Shown here piece by piece: positions 1 through 11,065 of a stretch of DNA of 64,000 bases. Every line of letters begins with the position of its first letter. Position 1 is the first letter of the stretch. The notes beneath the pieces were generated by a model that saw nothing but the letters and a program-made list of their open reading frames with translations, ran no database searches and had not been told where the DNA came from. A program made the translations under genes and the position numbers. Location of the stretch: assembly GCF_958979055.1 (NCBI RefSeq), contig NC_084893.1:6637071-6701070 (forward strand). Reading direction: 5' to 3'. The DNA comes from Alnus glutinosa. Lineage: Eukaryota > Streptophyta > Magnoliopsida > Fagales > Betulaceae.

Positions 1-806
1 CAAAGAGAGAAACAATTGAAAGCATAAAAACATGAGTTTTCTTTTTTAGCATACGAAGAAAAATACACTTTTTTTTTTCCCTGAAAATACTTCCTCTTAT
101 ATCATGAAAAATTATGTTCCAAAAGCCCTTAAATAGACTTGAGAAAATAACACTAAAATCTTAAAGTTGGTTACTCAAAAATTGCAAATTTTGGTTTTTG
201 GTTGACCGAGATTGTAGACGAGTTACGGACAAGCTATTCCGCCAAAAACTGATCTGCAGCTCGTCTGGACGAGATTGCAAACGAGGCATTTTGTGGAAAA
301 ACTAGTTCGGATGAGTTTGCACACGAGCCGATCCAGATTTTCAATATTCTATCCATAGCTCATTTTAACCCAGTAAACATTAGGATTTGAAACTTTTCAT
401 GAAATACAAAGTCATATAATTTTGAGTCAGCTTTCTAACGCCACCAATTTTGTCTTCATCTAATTCAGAATCAAAAGTTATGATCATTTTACTCCGTGTT
501 TGTCAATGTTAACAGCATACACAAACTTGACTTCTCATGTCTTGAATCAACTTTTTCACTGACTTATATCTAGACTAAAACTTATAACCAAATATGTTTT
601 AACATTGAATTTGCTAACACTTCAAACTTAACAAACTTAAGGCTACGTTGGTTAATGAATAAGAAAGCCTAGTTGTAACGACCTAGGAAAAAATATTAAC
701 CACATCTGCACTATCACCTCAAAAGAACTAATTAATTTTAAGCTTTTTCCTAGTACTCTTTTTGGAGTGATAGCGCAGATATGACTAACGTTTTTCTCTG
801 GTTCGA

Positions 807-918
807 CACTAGCAATCCTACGATCTTAATAATGAGCTCCATCTATAAAATCTCTGAGTCGTGCACTAGCAATCCTACAATCTCAATAAGGAGCTCCTTC
901 TATAAATATGACAACCTA
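807..918. repeat. Two-unit 57-bp tandem repeat
   Basis: Two adjacent copies begin with CACTAGCAATCCTAC at 807 and 864 and continue in parallel through a shared GAGCTCC and TCTATAAA, so the period is 57 bp. The copies differ at a few positions. The preceding stretch (about 690-800) has loosely inverted arms around CTGCACTATCACC and GGAGTGATAGCGCAG, so this may be the edge of an old mobile element. Confidence 0.6.
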
Positions 919-1455
919 TCTTTCCTTGATTATCTTTTCTAGTATTACACTGTACAAGCATTGGATCCTAAGTTAATTTATCAAGTCATCTAAAGAATCC
1001 ATCTGACACTATTATCGCCTGCGGTCCACATAAAAGATCATATCCAAACTAAAGTTCAATATTTCATCTGTCTGTGACAATATCATTGATTTTGTTTCAC
1101 CTATGGTGAAACTCTAAGATCCATTTCTGAATCCCCTGTTCTTTTCTGGTGTACTCGCTTTCTATCTCCATCCAACCAAAGGAATAAAGTAGATCGAATT
1201 GAATAATGTGAACAAGTAAAAAGGAGGCCATTTAGCAGTGGTTGGACCACGAGTCCACTTTCTAATACAGGGGCCATTTACTAGAATACAAAGGTAGTCG
1301 TAAAAGAAGGCTAAGCTCACAACAATATGAGACTTGAATAGAATCTTCTGCTGTATGTCGTATGTATGACATATGTACTATGTCTATTCGCAATTTCCAC
1401 TGTTATGGCTTTTGGTTGGAGAAATCCAATATTTCTCCCGGCATGCACTCATATC

Positions 1456-2032
1456 TCCCGTGAGCAAGAACGGAGTCAGAAACTTTTATAAACAAGGGTC
1501 AAGAACAAAAAATTTTGTTAATAAGGAGCGTAGGCTAATATAATATATATATTCCCAGCACCTGTTGCTCTATTTTTTTTTTTTTTTTTTGAAAACTCAT
1601 ATCTCACCTACCTTCCATTAATTCTGCACACGACTTTTCACCCAAGCATTTGGCTTGCACACTTCACACGAGTACTCCTGTTTCTTTGCAATTTGTCCCT
1701 TTCCCAGGCAACCAACGAACCAGTGCTCCGCCATTAGTTTCTTTTTCCAACGTCTTATGCCTACAAGCCCACTCTTCAGCTTCCTTGAACCCGCGTCATA
1801 GCAGAAGCTGCCCACTCTTTAGCTTTCAATAATTTTTTTTTTCTTCATTTTCTCGGGAATTAATCGTTGTTTACTATTTTCATTTCTTTTATATTGTTGA
1901 GAAGGGTAATAGGCTAAAAATATACTCCGTTTTAGAATTTTTTGATTTTTTAACCTTTAATTTTTTTTCTTTCAAGAAATTGAGGGGGGGCCATGGCCCC
2001 TACTGGCCCCCCTCCCTCCGTCTCTGCCCATG
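1456..2032 (-). repeat. Dispersed repeat family A, copy 1
   Basis: The right end carries GGGCCATGGCCCC followed by a CT-rich CCCTCCGTC stretch, and the left end carries ACGGAGTCAGAAACTTTT. The reverse complement of both ends is found, closer together, at about 32393-32555. The middle of this copy (roughly 1560-1880) has no counterpart there, so it may contain an insertion starting at the 18-base T run. The superfamily was not identified. Confidence 0.45.
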
Positions 2033-2310
2033 ATAGTAATAAAATGAGTGTGAAGAGTAGCATTACTCGCCCGATAATATTTCTCATTATTTGCTAAGGA
2101 GATTTTACTTTATTTACTCTTCTGTCCTAAAAAATATGAGCATCGTTCAAAAAAACAAAAAGAACTTACGTTTGGCTGTGTCTTGAAAGAGACGTGATCA
2201 TTTTCTTAAGGAGGGCGGCGAGCCTCTTTGTGACCCTTCAAACTATAAGAAAATTTGATCATATCTAAACCAGAATGTCAACTTCTTATTGTGGAAAAAT
2301 GAAATGATGA

Positions 2311-2527
2311 AAATGAAGAACATCATGTGATACTGCAGAAATCTCCGAATATCATTTGCCAAATGATGAGAGTGATAGGCACTCCTGGAATTGTGGTGGG
2401 GCTATGAGCTTAAATCTCCCTTTATCTCCTTGTGGTTCCAATCTTTCTTCAAATTTCTTTATATAGTGATCCCTTCCATACTAGAACTCAAAAACTGAAC
2501 ACTGCAACGTGCTAGCAGATCACAGAC
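2311..2527 (+). promoter_or_regulatory. Proximal promoter and 5' leader of FRO copy 1
   Basis: This block is conserved with 10838-11065 upstream of FRO copy 2, marking the left limit of the duplicated unit. A TATA-like TTTATATAG lies at about 2458-2466, some 60 bp before the ATG. A CATGTG E-box-type hexamer lies near 2325. Root FRO genes are known to be induced by iron-deficiency bHLH factors that bind E-boxes; whether this box is used is inference. Confidence 0.5.
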
Positions 2528-5500
2528 ATGGCGAAGGCCATTCTTCTTATTCTCAAAGTATTGATGATTCTAATATTCACTGGTTGGATTTCCCTTTGGC
2601 TTCTAAAGCCGACAGAACTGTGGACAAGGAAATGGAAAGGAGCTGAAGAGAGCGCTAGGACTACTCTGTTTGGATATTATGGTACATACTTGGGACTTCA
2701 TTAAAAAAATATAGTATGGGTTTTACCTACTGCCAAGAAATTCTTCTTAATATATAAAGCTCCTTCCCTTATATGAGTTATATAATATTTAAATATTCCT
2801 TCATTCAAGATACATAATTATGTTATAAACACTAATTCCTAGTGGATATTTTGCAGGTCTTGACTTTGCTGTGTATACATTTCCTGTAATTACCCTGGCT
2901 ATGATCGGACTTGTTTACTTGGATTTGAAGACCAGGGAACCAAGAAGCAGGTAATATTATCTCCCATCTACTACTAGAACATCACAGCCATAAATTTGAT
3001 TCATTGATTTTTTTTCTTTTTTCTTTTTTTCTTTTTTCTCCTGCTTAATATGGATGATAAACAGACAAGCAAGGAGTTCACCTTCAGCCTTCTCAAATCC
3101 ACTGGTTGTGAACAGTTTCATTGGTGTTTTATCTGGTGTTGAAATTCTGGCAGTGCTTCTATTTATCCTCGTTTTAGCATGGACTTTCTATGCCCACATC
3201 TCTCATGATTTCAAGAAGTTGATGCCAGTTAAATCACTGAAGCTGCAATTGTAAGTACTGTGCTTGATATGTTGGACACTGAAAACCAAAATTTCACCAA
3301 TGTTAATCGATGCTTCTTCTGTATTTCAGATGGCAACTCAAGTACTTAAGAATCGCAACCCGGTTCGGTTTGCTAGCAGAAGTCTGCCTGGCTTTGCTGC
3401 TTCTGCCTATTCTAAGGGGGCTTGCCATATTTCGCTTAGTTGGCATCCAGTTTGAAGCTTCAGTAAAATACCATACCTGGGTTGGGACAGCAATGCTTAC
3501 TTTTGCCACTTTACATGGTGCAAGCACCCTCTTCATCTGGGGTGTCAGCCACCACATCCAGGATGAGGTAATCCATACTCGTTCCAAAAGCTTAAACGGA
3601 TAGGAATTAGTGAATTTAACCATTTAATTTATATTTTTAGGGACCATTTCGGATACAAAATTCCTAGTCCATTTCAACCATTAGTTTTACAGAGTAATTT
3701 AATCATCAGTACTATTTAGTATTGTAGTCTAACTTGTATACCTTTTTTATTTTTTATTTTTTTCTGTGGCTTGTGTTTCTTGAACAACAGATATGGAAAT
3801 GGCAGAAAACAGGCAGGATATACCTTGCTGGGGAGATTGCTTTCGTGGCAGGGCTAGTAATCTGGATTACATCGCTTCCTCAGATAAGGAGGAAAAAGTT
3901 TGAACTCTTCTATTACACTCACCATCTGTACATAGTCTTCCTAGTATTTTTCATGTTTCATGCTGGAGATAGGCACTTCTATATGGTTTTCCCTGGGATT
4001 TTTCTCTTTGGCATTGACAAGATACTCCGAATCATACAATCAAGACCAGAAACTTGCATTCTTTCAGCACGAATCTTCCCTTCCAAGGCTATAGAACTTA
4101 TTCTGCCTAAGGATCCAAGTAATTATTTCTGTAGTCCCTTTATGTTATCAGAAAATCATGTAGAGAAGGATTGGAAGTTCACATAAAGTAATTAATTTTC
4201 CCTACTCATTGCAGGTTTGAAGTATAACCCGACAAGTGTGGTATTCATGAAGATACAAAGCATATCCAGAACTCAATGGCACCCCTTCAGTATAACCTCC
4301 AGCTCTAGTGTTGACGATGACTCGCTGTCTGTTATGGTTAAATGTGAAGGACGGTGGACAAGTTCTCTCTTTGAGTTGATACAAGCTGAAGTAGACTCGG
4401 ATGCTGATCAGACAAACTGCATACCAGTAGCAATTGAAGGCCCTTATGGACCTGCCTCAATGGACTTCCTAAGGTGTAGAAAATGATCATACCATATTAA
4501 AACTTTTTATTTGATTATTTATAGGAGTTGTTCAGTGGTTATTGAGATGCTCATCGGTTCACTATTGCGTAGAAATCATGTTTCGTTAAAAGAGTTTTCA
4601 ACAATTAGTATAATTATATATATTATATATGGTTTGAGAGTTATTTGAAATGGTAAAGAGCTTTGGAAGAAGAGAGTCTACATGAGAAAAAGAGAAATTA
4701 AATTTGGCATCTTAATGCCCAATTCACATCAAACTAATGTTGGATGTATGTACTTGTGTGTATGCTTTAATACAGTGAGAAGCATTGTTTTAATATACAG
4801 AAACTTATCTCTTCTCTTGTCTCTCTCAAAACCTTTTGTAGTTTGTAAAATTCGAGTCTCATGTTTTTCCTAAGCTCTATTATATCATGGAGAAGTGTTT
4901 GTTGTAACCTAGTGCATATCAATTCATTAGAATTGGAGAAGACAAATAACTTCTTAAAAAAAACAACTCAGTAACGCACCTTAAGATCGAGCATTTAATT
5001 TTCTGTTTTAAATTTCTGCACTAACATGTTAAGGGTAGATTTTCAACACTAATAACAAATCCTTTTTTGCAGATATGACAGTCTACTTCTGGTAGCGGGT
5101 GGAATCGGGATAACTCCATTTCTGAGCATTTTGCTGGAAATTGCTTCAGCACAAAACAGCAGCAAATATAGACTCCCCACAAGAATGCAACTTATATTTG
5201 TTGTTAAGAAGTCTCAGGACATATGTCTGCTGAATTCAATCTCGTCTCTGCTCCAGAACCAGTCAAGTGAAGGGTTGCATCTAAAACTGAAAATTTTTGT
5301 GACCCAAGAAGTGCAAGCTAATCCAACAGCAAGACAACTTCTAAGTGACTCATCTGATCAACTTCAAACAGTACACTTCAGCACAAAATGTTCGAATCAT
5401 GCGATATATGGACTCGAAAGTTTCCTTTGTATTGCTGCCTTGGCTGGATTCTCCTGCATCGTGTTTCTTGTTTTTCTTATTTGTTTCAATCATATCTTTG

Positions 5501-6032
5501 TTCCCTCCCAAAAGAAGACCTCTAAAGTCTCCAAAGAAAAGACTCCATCTTCGGTGGTTGATCTACTTCTCTTATCTTCTTTTCTCATAGCTTTAACATG
5601 CAGCAGTTTAGTGGCAATAGTTTTGAGAAGGAGAAGGCTGAAGAATGAGATTCCTGCACCAGTCTCCCAAAAGCCAGGCAAAGCCATGGACAGAGAAACA
5701 GGGAGTTCCCTGGAGGAACATGAAATTCATTTTGGAGGAAGGCCCGACTTTCATGGTACTTTTATGTATTCCTTGTATTTTCCATGGCTTTACTTATAGT
5801 CTCAGGTTTTAAGGGAAGTATATATGGATTCTAACAAGTGAATTGAACAGATATATTTGGCAACTTTCCAAATGAAACGGGCGGATCTGATATTGGAGTC
5901 TTGGTCTGTGGACCTGAATCAATGAAAGAGTCAGTAGCATCCATATGCCACCAGAAATCTCTGGGTTTCCAGATGGGTGCTGAGAAAAAGAAGCCATGCT
6001 TCAGTTTCCACTGCCTCAACTTCTCACTGTAG
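2528..6032 (+). CDS. Ferric reduction oxidase (FRO2-like), intact copy
   Basis: Predicted plasma-membrane ferric-chelate reductase that moves electrons from NADPH through FAD and two hemes to Fe(III), as in root iron uptake. Eight exons with GT-AG introns: 2528-2681, 2857-2950, 3065-3250, 3330-3567, 3791-4118, 4215-4473, 5073-5755 and 5851-6032, giving 707 aa, close to the roughly 700-725 aa of plant FROs. Visible hallmarks are two pairs of likely heme-ligand histidines (H193/H207 and H268/H281) in membrane helices, the FAD motif HPFSITSS (356-363), GPYGP (409-413), the nucleotide-binding AGGIGITP (428-435) and a C-terminal CGPESM. Two extra hydrophobic segments lie in exon 7. All junction phases fit and there is no internal stop. 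Family placement is firm; the exact orthologue (FRO2 or another root-type FRO) is not resolved. A second, broken copy follows at 11066. Confidence 0.93.
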
Positions 6033-6525
6033 TACTTTCTACGCCAATTACAACATATATATACTGCACAAGATAGTGTCGTTTCCAATTGTAAGCAGAA
6101 CTTTACTAGGAATAATGGACGGATTTGGCTTACATGCCGTAAAACAAAAACTACAGCTAGCAGATGTGCTGTAGTTTTTTCAACGGTCTATCTAGATTGC
6201 CTGCTTATCTGATTGTCATTTAGGCTACCAAATACTCGAATTTCAGCGTGTACATTTTTAATCTAATACTATTTTCTACTTGGAATGTCATCAAGGACTT
6301 GGAACTCTTCAATATCTCTTCTAGTTCTAGCACATAAATTTCTTACCCTTTGTTACATGATTGTATTCTCTTATCTAAAAGCAATAACATGATTGTATTC
6401 TCTTACTCTTAGCTTATATAAAAGCCTTAACATTAACCCTTTCCTTTACAAGGAAATAGTTAATGAGTTATTAGCCCACATAGAGTTGATAGATTATAGA
6501 AGAGCTATTGGGTACTAAGCCTTAT

Positions 6526-7082
6526 TGTGACAAAACTAATTTTAGGGATCCCAATAAAGCAGAAAATAGCATAATAGAAAATAACACAATCACACAAAAC
6601 ATCAAGATTTAAGTGGTTTGGCTTAATAAGCCTACATCCATTGGCAGAGAAGACCCAGAAAATATTTACTAACAAAAGGTGGAGTACACAGAGTAGTTCA
6701 GAGAAAATAACTCAAACCCAAAAACTTCAATACACTCAAATCTCACTCTCACTTGCAAGAGAATTATACAAAAGAGATAATACTCTAAATTCTCTAAGCC
6801 ACCGTGTGGCCAACACAAATAGTAAGAATCTACAAAGTGAGATCCACTCTTTCTTCTTCTCTGCTGCCATGAAGAAGTTGTTGTCTTTCTACCAAAAATG
6901 ATCGAATGTTGTTTCTATGATATAGAGTGGTCAAGTCGGTCAATGAGAACTTCACCATGAAGTAAGGTAAGAAACTTCTCCAAGAAGTAAAGCTACGGGT
7001 GAAACCATATTTGTGAGAAAAAGGAAAAAACAAGTAAAAAAAGACCAGGCCCACCATGACTTGTGAAAGGCAAGTCATTACA
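6526..7082 (-). repeat. Copia LTR, left (3' LTR of the element)
   Basis: 557 bp, starting TGTGACAAAACTAATTTT and ending CATTACA on the plus strand, so it has TG...CA termini. It aligns to 9525 onward with many substitutions. Just outside its inner end lies CTACAAATCTCCGC, the complement of a purine-rich tract, which fixes the boundary. Confidence 0.8.
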
Positions 7083-7321
7083 CTACAAATCTCCGCATTG
7101 ACTTGAATTTCATCAAGTTCTCAATGCAAATATCCTCACGACGTCTCCTCCAAAACCTTAAGGGTAATCACAAGGTACAAACACCAATCAAGTCCAAGCA
7201 AAGCTTGAACCTAAGAACCGGAACTGGCTTAGTCAACATATCTACTAGATTTCCTACCATACCAATTTTCTTCAATGTGATAGCTCCCTGTGTCGCAACT
7301 AGATGACCAACACAATCTGAA

Positions 7322-8372
7322 TCAACACACTAAATAACACTGGAAATGATACAACTGCCTCTGTCGAAGAATAAACCAAAGACTGTAGCACTTTGTAAAT
7401 AACAAAGAATCCATTTCACTGCCTGCCAGTAAACCTTGCAAGTTGCAAGGACTAATAACACTGACTGCTTGTGAAATATCTGGACGAGTGCAGCTCCAAA
7501 CTAGACTAGAGTAAGGTACATGCAACATGAAACACTCCTCCTCCTCACTCTATGGTGCTAACACTGCTGAGAGTCTGAAATGTGCATCATACGGAGTACT
7601 CACTAACCCAAGGATTTTCTTTGCACCACCTAAATCTTTCATTTCAAACTCATCACTCAAAAAAGATTTCTACCTCTTAACCTCAAAATGCTTTTAACAG
7701 CAATAAGTATGTCATCCACATAGAGCAACAAATAAACAAAAGAACCATATGAAAATTGCCCACAATACACAAAACCCTTGTACCACAGTCCCGAAGATTG
7801 TTCCAACCATACAATCTCCTCAACCCGACAGTCTTCGAGTCCTTTGGCAATTTCAACAAATCTCATGTCTGCTTCTTATGAAGAGACTCAATTACTTCAT
7901 TCATGGCAACAACCCAAAATGCAGACTCATTACTTGTGACGGCTTCTGAAAGAATTGAAGACTCCTGGACCACAGTATCCTCTGCCACAGTAAGTGCATT
8001 CGCTACCAAATCTGCATAACCATATCTCGGAGGTAGCATAATCTGCTTCCTCTATCTACTCGTCGCAATACCAGTTGCTTGCTCTTCTTATGAATCATCA
8101 TCATCAAAATCGGAACCATGGCTGTCTATAATGGGCTGATCTTGAGTGACATCTTGCATCCTCTGTGAATCTTCTACCTAAAGCTCCACCTTCTTACTAT
8201 GACCCAACCACATATGCCATAACCAAGTAGTGTCTGAAGACACATCAACTGAACATGTCACCGTACTACCCTGAAGAAAATAGAGGCAATCAACCTTGTT
8301 ACCTTGCATCATAAACAATGAACTTTTACTAACCCCGAATGACTCTACCTTCATCGGAATACTTGTATCCAA
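7322..8372 (-). pseudogene. Copia pol remnants (integrase/RT/RNase H pieces)
   Basis: Separate minus-strand frames encode recognisable pieces. YVDDIL (around 7710) is the reverse transcriptase active-site box, and CTRPDISQAVSVIS (around 7470) is typical of the Copia region after RT. Residues near 8178-8372 resemble the pre-integrase region, ending in WLGHS. The pieces are in different frames with stops between them and large parts missing, so no functional polyprotein can be made. Confidence 0.7.
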
Positions 8373-8569
8373 GGGAGTCTAAAGTGTCTAAAGAAATAAG
8401 ATTTTTCTTCAAATCTGGTATATATATGTCGAACATTTTTCAAAGTCCTCGCGATCTCATCATGCATCCTTATTCTAATTGTACCCATACAACAATTTTG
8501 CAGACAACATATTTTCCCATCAAGACTGAATTACCATTGACTGACTCATAGGTAGTAAACCAATCCCTT

Positions 8570-9486
8570 TTAGGAGATATTAAGTGTACAAGCATTATCA
8601 AGGACCCAGTTGTCGCTAAAACGACCATCATAAACAGTAACTCTAAGGACAAATTTTGAACCCTCAAAATTTTCTTCAACAACACCAACCACAGAATAGG
8701 AACTTAGCTTATTACCTTCCTCTTTATTTTTCAGCTTCAGACACTCGGATTTATAGTGTCCATACTTTTTGCAATAGTAACACTGAACATTCTTCTTGGA
8801 CTTGGATTGGCCTTCCGAGTCTCTCTCACTGGAACAACCTCTAAAATTAGAGGAATTTTCCAAACGCCATTTAACAAATAAACCCTCAGCCTGATTATCA
8901 CTACCTTTCCCATTCAATCTTGTCCTCAACTCCATAGAATTCAAGGTAGATTTAACATCAGCTAAGGAGATGGTATCTATACCGTACAACATTGAATTAA
9001 CAAAATTATCAAACAAATCTGGTAGTGAACACAACAAAATCAAGGCTTGATCCTCATCATCCACTTGAACATCAATATTTTTCAAGTCCATAAGAATTTT
9101 ATTAAATTCATCAAAATGATCACAAAGAGGCATGCCTTCCTTCATCTTGATGGTATATAACCGTTGCTTCAAATACAACCGGTTAGTGAGAGACTTCTTC
9201 ATGTACAAGTTCTCCAGCTTCTTCCAAAGTCCAGCAGCAATTTCTTCATCGGCAACTTTTCTCAAAACTCAATCTGAAAGGGACAACAAAATTACACTGT
9301 GGGCTTTTTCTTCAAGTTCCACATATTCCCCAATTTCTTCAATTGCTTTAATACCAATTCTTTCATCGGATGGTTCTAAAATCTTCGCCAAGCCTTGTTG
9401 TCGTAACAAAGCCCACATCTTGATACGCCAAAGACTGAAATTATTCTGACCAACAAACTTTTCTACTTCAAATTTTCAGTAGCCAT
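8570..9486 (-). pseudogene. Copia gag (UBN2-type) with CCHC zinc knuckle, broken
   Basis: The longest frame (9265 to 8570) has the Copia gag pattern: LYLKQRLYTIKM, then CDHFDEFNKILMDL, then a CCHC knuckle (CYYCKKYGHYKSEC). A likely original start at 9486 reads MATENLK and soon meets a stop; a further frame from about 9450 continues gag-like text before another stop near 9270. At least two disabling changes are therefore visible. The product would be the capsid protein of the element, not a host gene. Confidence 0.75.
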
Positions 9487-9507
9487 ACGGCAAAATAAAT
9501 ATCCAAG

Positions 9508-9519
9508 CTCTGATACCAG
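9508..9519 (-). other. Copia primer-binding site (initiator tRNA-Met type)
   Basis: The minus strand reads TGGTATCAGAGC a few bases inside the right LTR, the standard plant Copia PBS. It sets the element's orientation. Confidence 0.8.
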
Positions 9520-9524
9520 TTTGT

Positions 9525-9769
9525 TGTGACAAAACTAATTTTAGGGATTACTAAAGAAGCAAAGAATAGCATAACAGTAAATAACACAATCACACAAGAC
9601 ACTAAGATTTCAGTGATTCGGCTTAATAAGTCTACATCCCCTGGCGAAGACGACGCAAAAAATATTCACTAACAAAAGGTGGAGTACAAAGAGTAGTATA
9701 GAGAAAAACACTCAAACCTAAAAACTCCGATAAACTCAAATCTCACTCTCTTACGAAAGAGAAAAATAT

Positions 9770-9830
<61 letters not shown>

Positions 9831-10058
9831 CTATTTTTTTTTTCTCTCTAAGTGTTGTACGGCACCTCACACATGAGAAAACACAAGTGTGAACGTGTAT
9901 TTTGCAACTCAAGTTTCTGCCTCTCCTTTTCATTTCTTCTCTACTGCCCGAAGTTCCTGCCTCTCACTGTTCTTCTTTTATAAATAATTGAAAGTGTTAG
10001 TTCTTGTAAAGAAGTGAGTCGGTCAAAATACTTCACAGTGAAGTAAAATTTCAAAACT
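9525..10058 (-). repeat. Copia LTR, right (5' LTR), truncated and expanded
   Basis: Starts TGTGACAAAACTAATTTT like the left LTR but carries an (AG)n tract of about 57 bp at 9772-9828 that the left LTR lacks. The outer roughly 100 bp of the left LTR (about 6985-7082) have no counterpart here. The sequence passes directly into a MITE at about 10064, so the LTR end was lost by deletion or during that insertion. Confidence 0.7.
9772..9828. repeat. (AG)n microsatellite, 57 bp
   Basis: Uninterrupted AG dinucleotides inside the right Copia LTR. Likely length-polymorphic. Confidence 0.95.
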
Positions 10059-10063
10059 TAACT

Positions 10064-10719
10064 AATGCTTCATTTGTTTTGACGTAAAATGTTTTCTGAA
10101 AAGCGTTTTCGGCATTTTTTGGTGTTTGGTTGGGACAAAAATAATGGTCAATGAAAATCATTTTCGGTTTGACCATAAAAGCTTCTTTAATTTTTGAAAA
10201 ATGATTTATAGAAACCGTAAATCGTTTTTCGAATTTAAACTCTTCATTCTTGCACGCTCGTTTGTGAGAATCTGCCACCGCTGAACATTGGAGTTTGTTG
10301 ATAGCATGAATTTACCGCCGATGGTCCAGAATTTTGGTATCCGATTGCCGGAATCCATCGACACTCACCAGATTCAGGCGATAACGTCGACCGCCAGAAT
10401 CCAGCCGGTGACGACATTCGGCTGCCGTAGCCAGATTCTGGCAGACCAAATTCTGGCAATATGACCAGAATCTAGCAGTACTTGCCGGATTCCTGCCGTA
10501 TTTGTCAGATTTCGGCCAGTTTGGCCAAAATCTGGTTTTTCGGAATTCGGCGACGGCGGCCAAATTTTGGCAGCAGTTGTCGGATTCCGTTTTCCGCCGT
10601 CAGTATTTTTTCACACGAGCCATACGTCGGAAAATATTTTTCGGAAAAATTATTTTTTTTGAAAAATGATTTTGTCAAAAATATTTTACTAGGAAAATCA
10701 TTTTACATCAAAACAAAGA
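10064..10719. mobile_element. MITE family B, copy 1 (TTTGTTTTGACG ends)
   Basis: The left end reads GCTTCATTTGTTTTGACG followed by TAAAATG. The right end, reverse-complemented, reads TTTGTTTTGATGTAAAATG. The core (about 10300-10610) is GC-richer and packed with short palindromic CCAGATTCTGGC-like words. Copies with the same ends and the same style of core lie at 24443-25030 and, shorter, at 29747-30215. There is no coding capacity. A clear TSD was not found, so the superfamily is open. Confidence 0.7.
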
Positions 10720-11065
10720 AAAAAACAGAGCATAAGAAGCAAACTTCACCGACAAGTAAAACAAGGAGAGACAAAATGTACGTGTGGCTAAGAAAGCAAG
10801 TTGCCCACGTTTGAGACATGCAAGCCATGACACGACCGAAAATGGAGAAAATCATGTGATAGTACTGAAAATCTCCGTATATCATTTGCCAAATTATGAG
10901 ATTGATCATAGGCACTCTTGGAATTGTGGTGGAGCAATGAGCTTAAATCTCTCTTTATCTCCTTGTGGTTCCAATCTTTCTTCAAATTTCTTTATATAGT
11001 GACCCCTTCCATACTAGATCGAACTCAAAAACTGACCACTGCAACGTGCTAGCAGACGGCCGGAC

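Larger units (their letters stand above)
1..2310. other. Upstream intergenic region, no gene supported
   Basis: AT-rich DNA in which only short, low-complexity open frames occur. It holds a 57-bp tandem repeat, an 18-base T run (1573-1590) and a dispersed repeat, listed separately. No domain or splice-linked exons were recognised. Confidence 0.6.
2311..6523 (+). repeat. Tandem duplication unit 1 (FRO locus)
   Basis: Exons, introns and flanks match 10838-15403 at a few percent divergence, with intron indels. The match ends at CTAAGCCT (about 6523, and about 15403 in unit 2). In this copy the Copia LTR begins within three bases of that point. Unit 2 is longer mainly because it carries a solo LTR. 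Confidence 0.85.
6526..10058 (-). mobile_element. Decayed Ty1/Copia retrotransposon, reverse orientation
   Basis: Bounded by two related LTRs (6526-7082 and 9525 to about 10058). Next to the right LTR, on the minus strand, is TGGTATCAGAGC, the usual Copia primer-binding site for initiator tRNA-Met (about 9508-9519). Order on the minus strand is LTR, PBS, gag with a zinc knuckle, broken pol, a purine-rich tract next to 7083, LTR. The interior is only about 2.4 kb, so most of protease, integrase and RT is missing. The right LTR lacks its outer end, so no TSD can be scored. Confidence 0.85.

Noticed and set aside
10482-10814. 110-aa frame spanning the MITE core
   Set aside because: Crosses the element boundary and encodes only repeated short words from the core.
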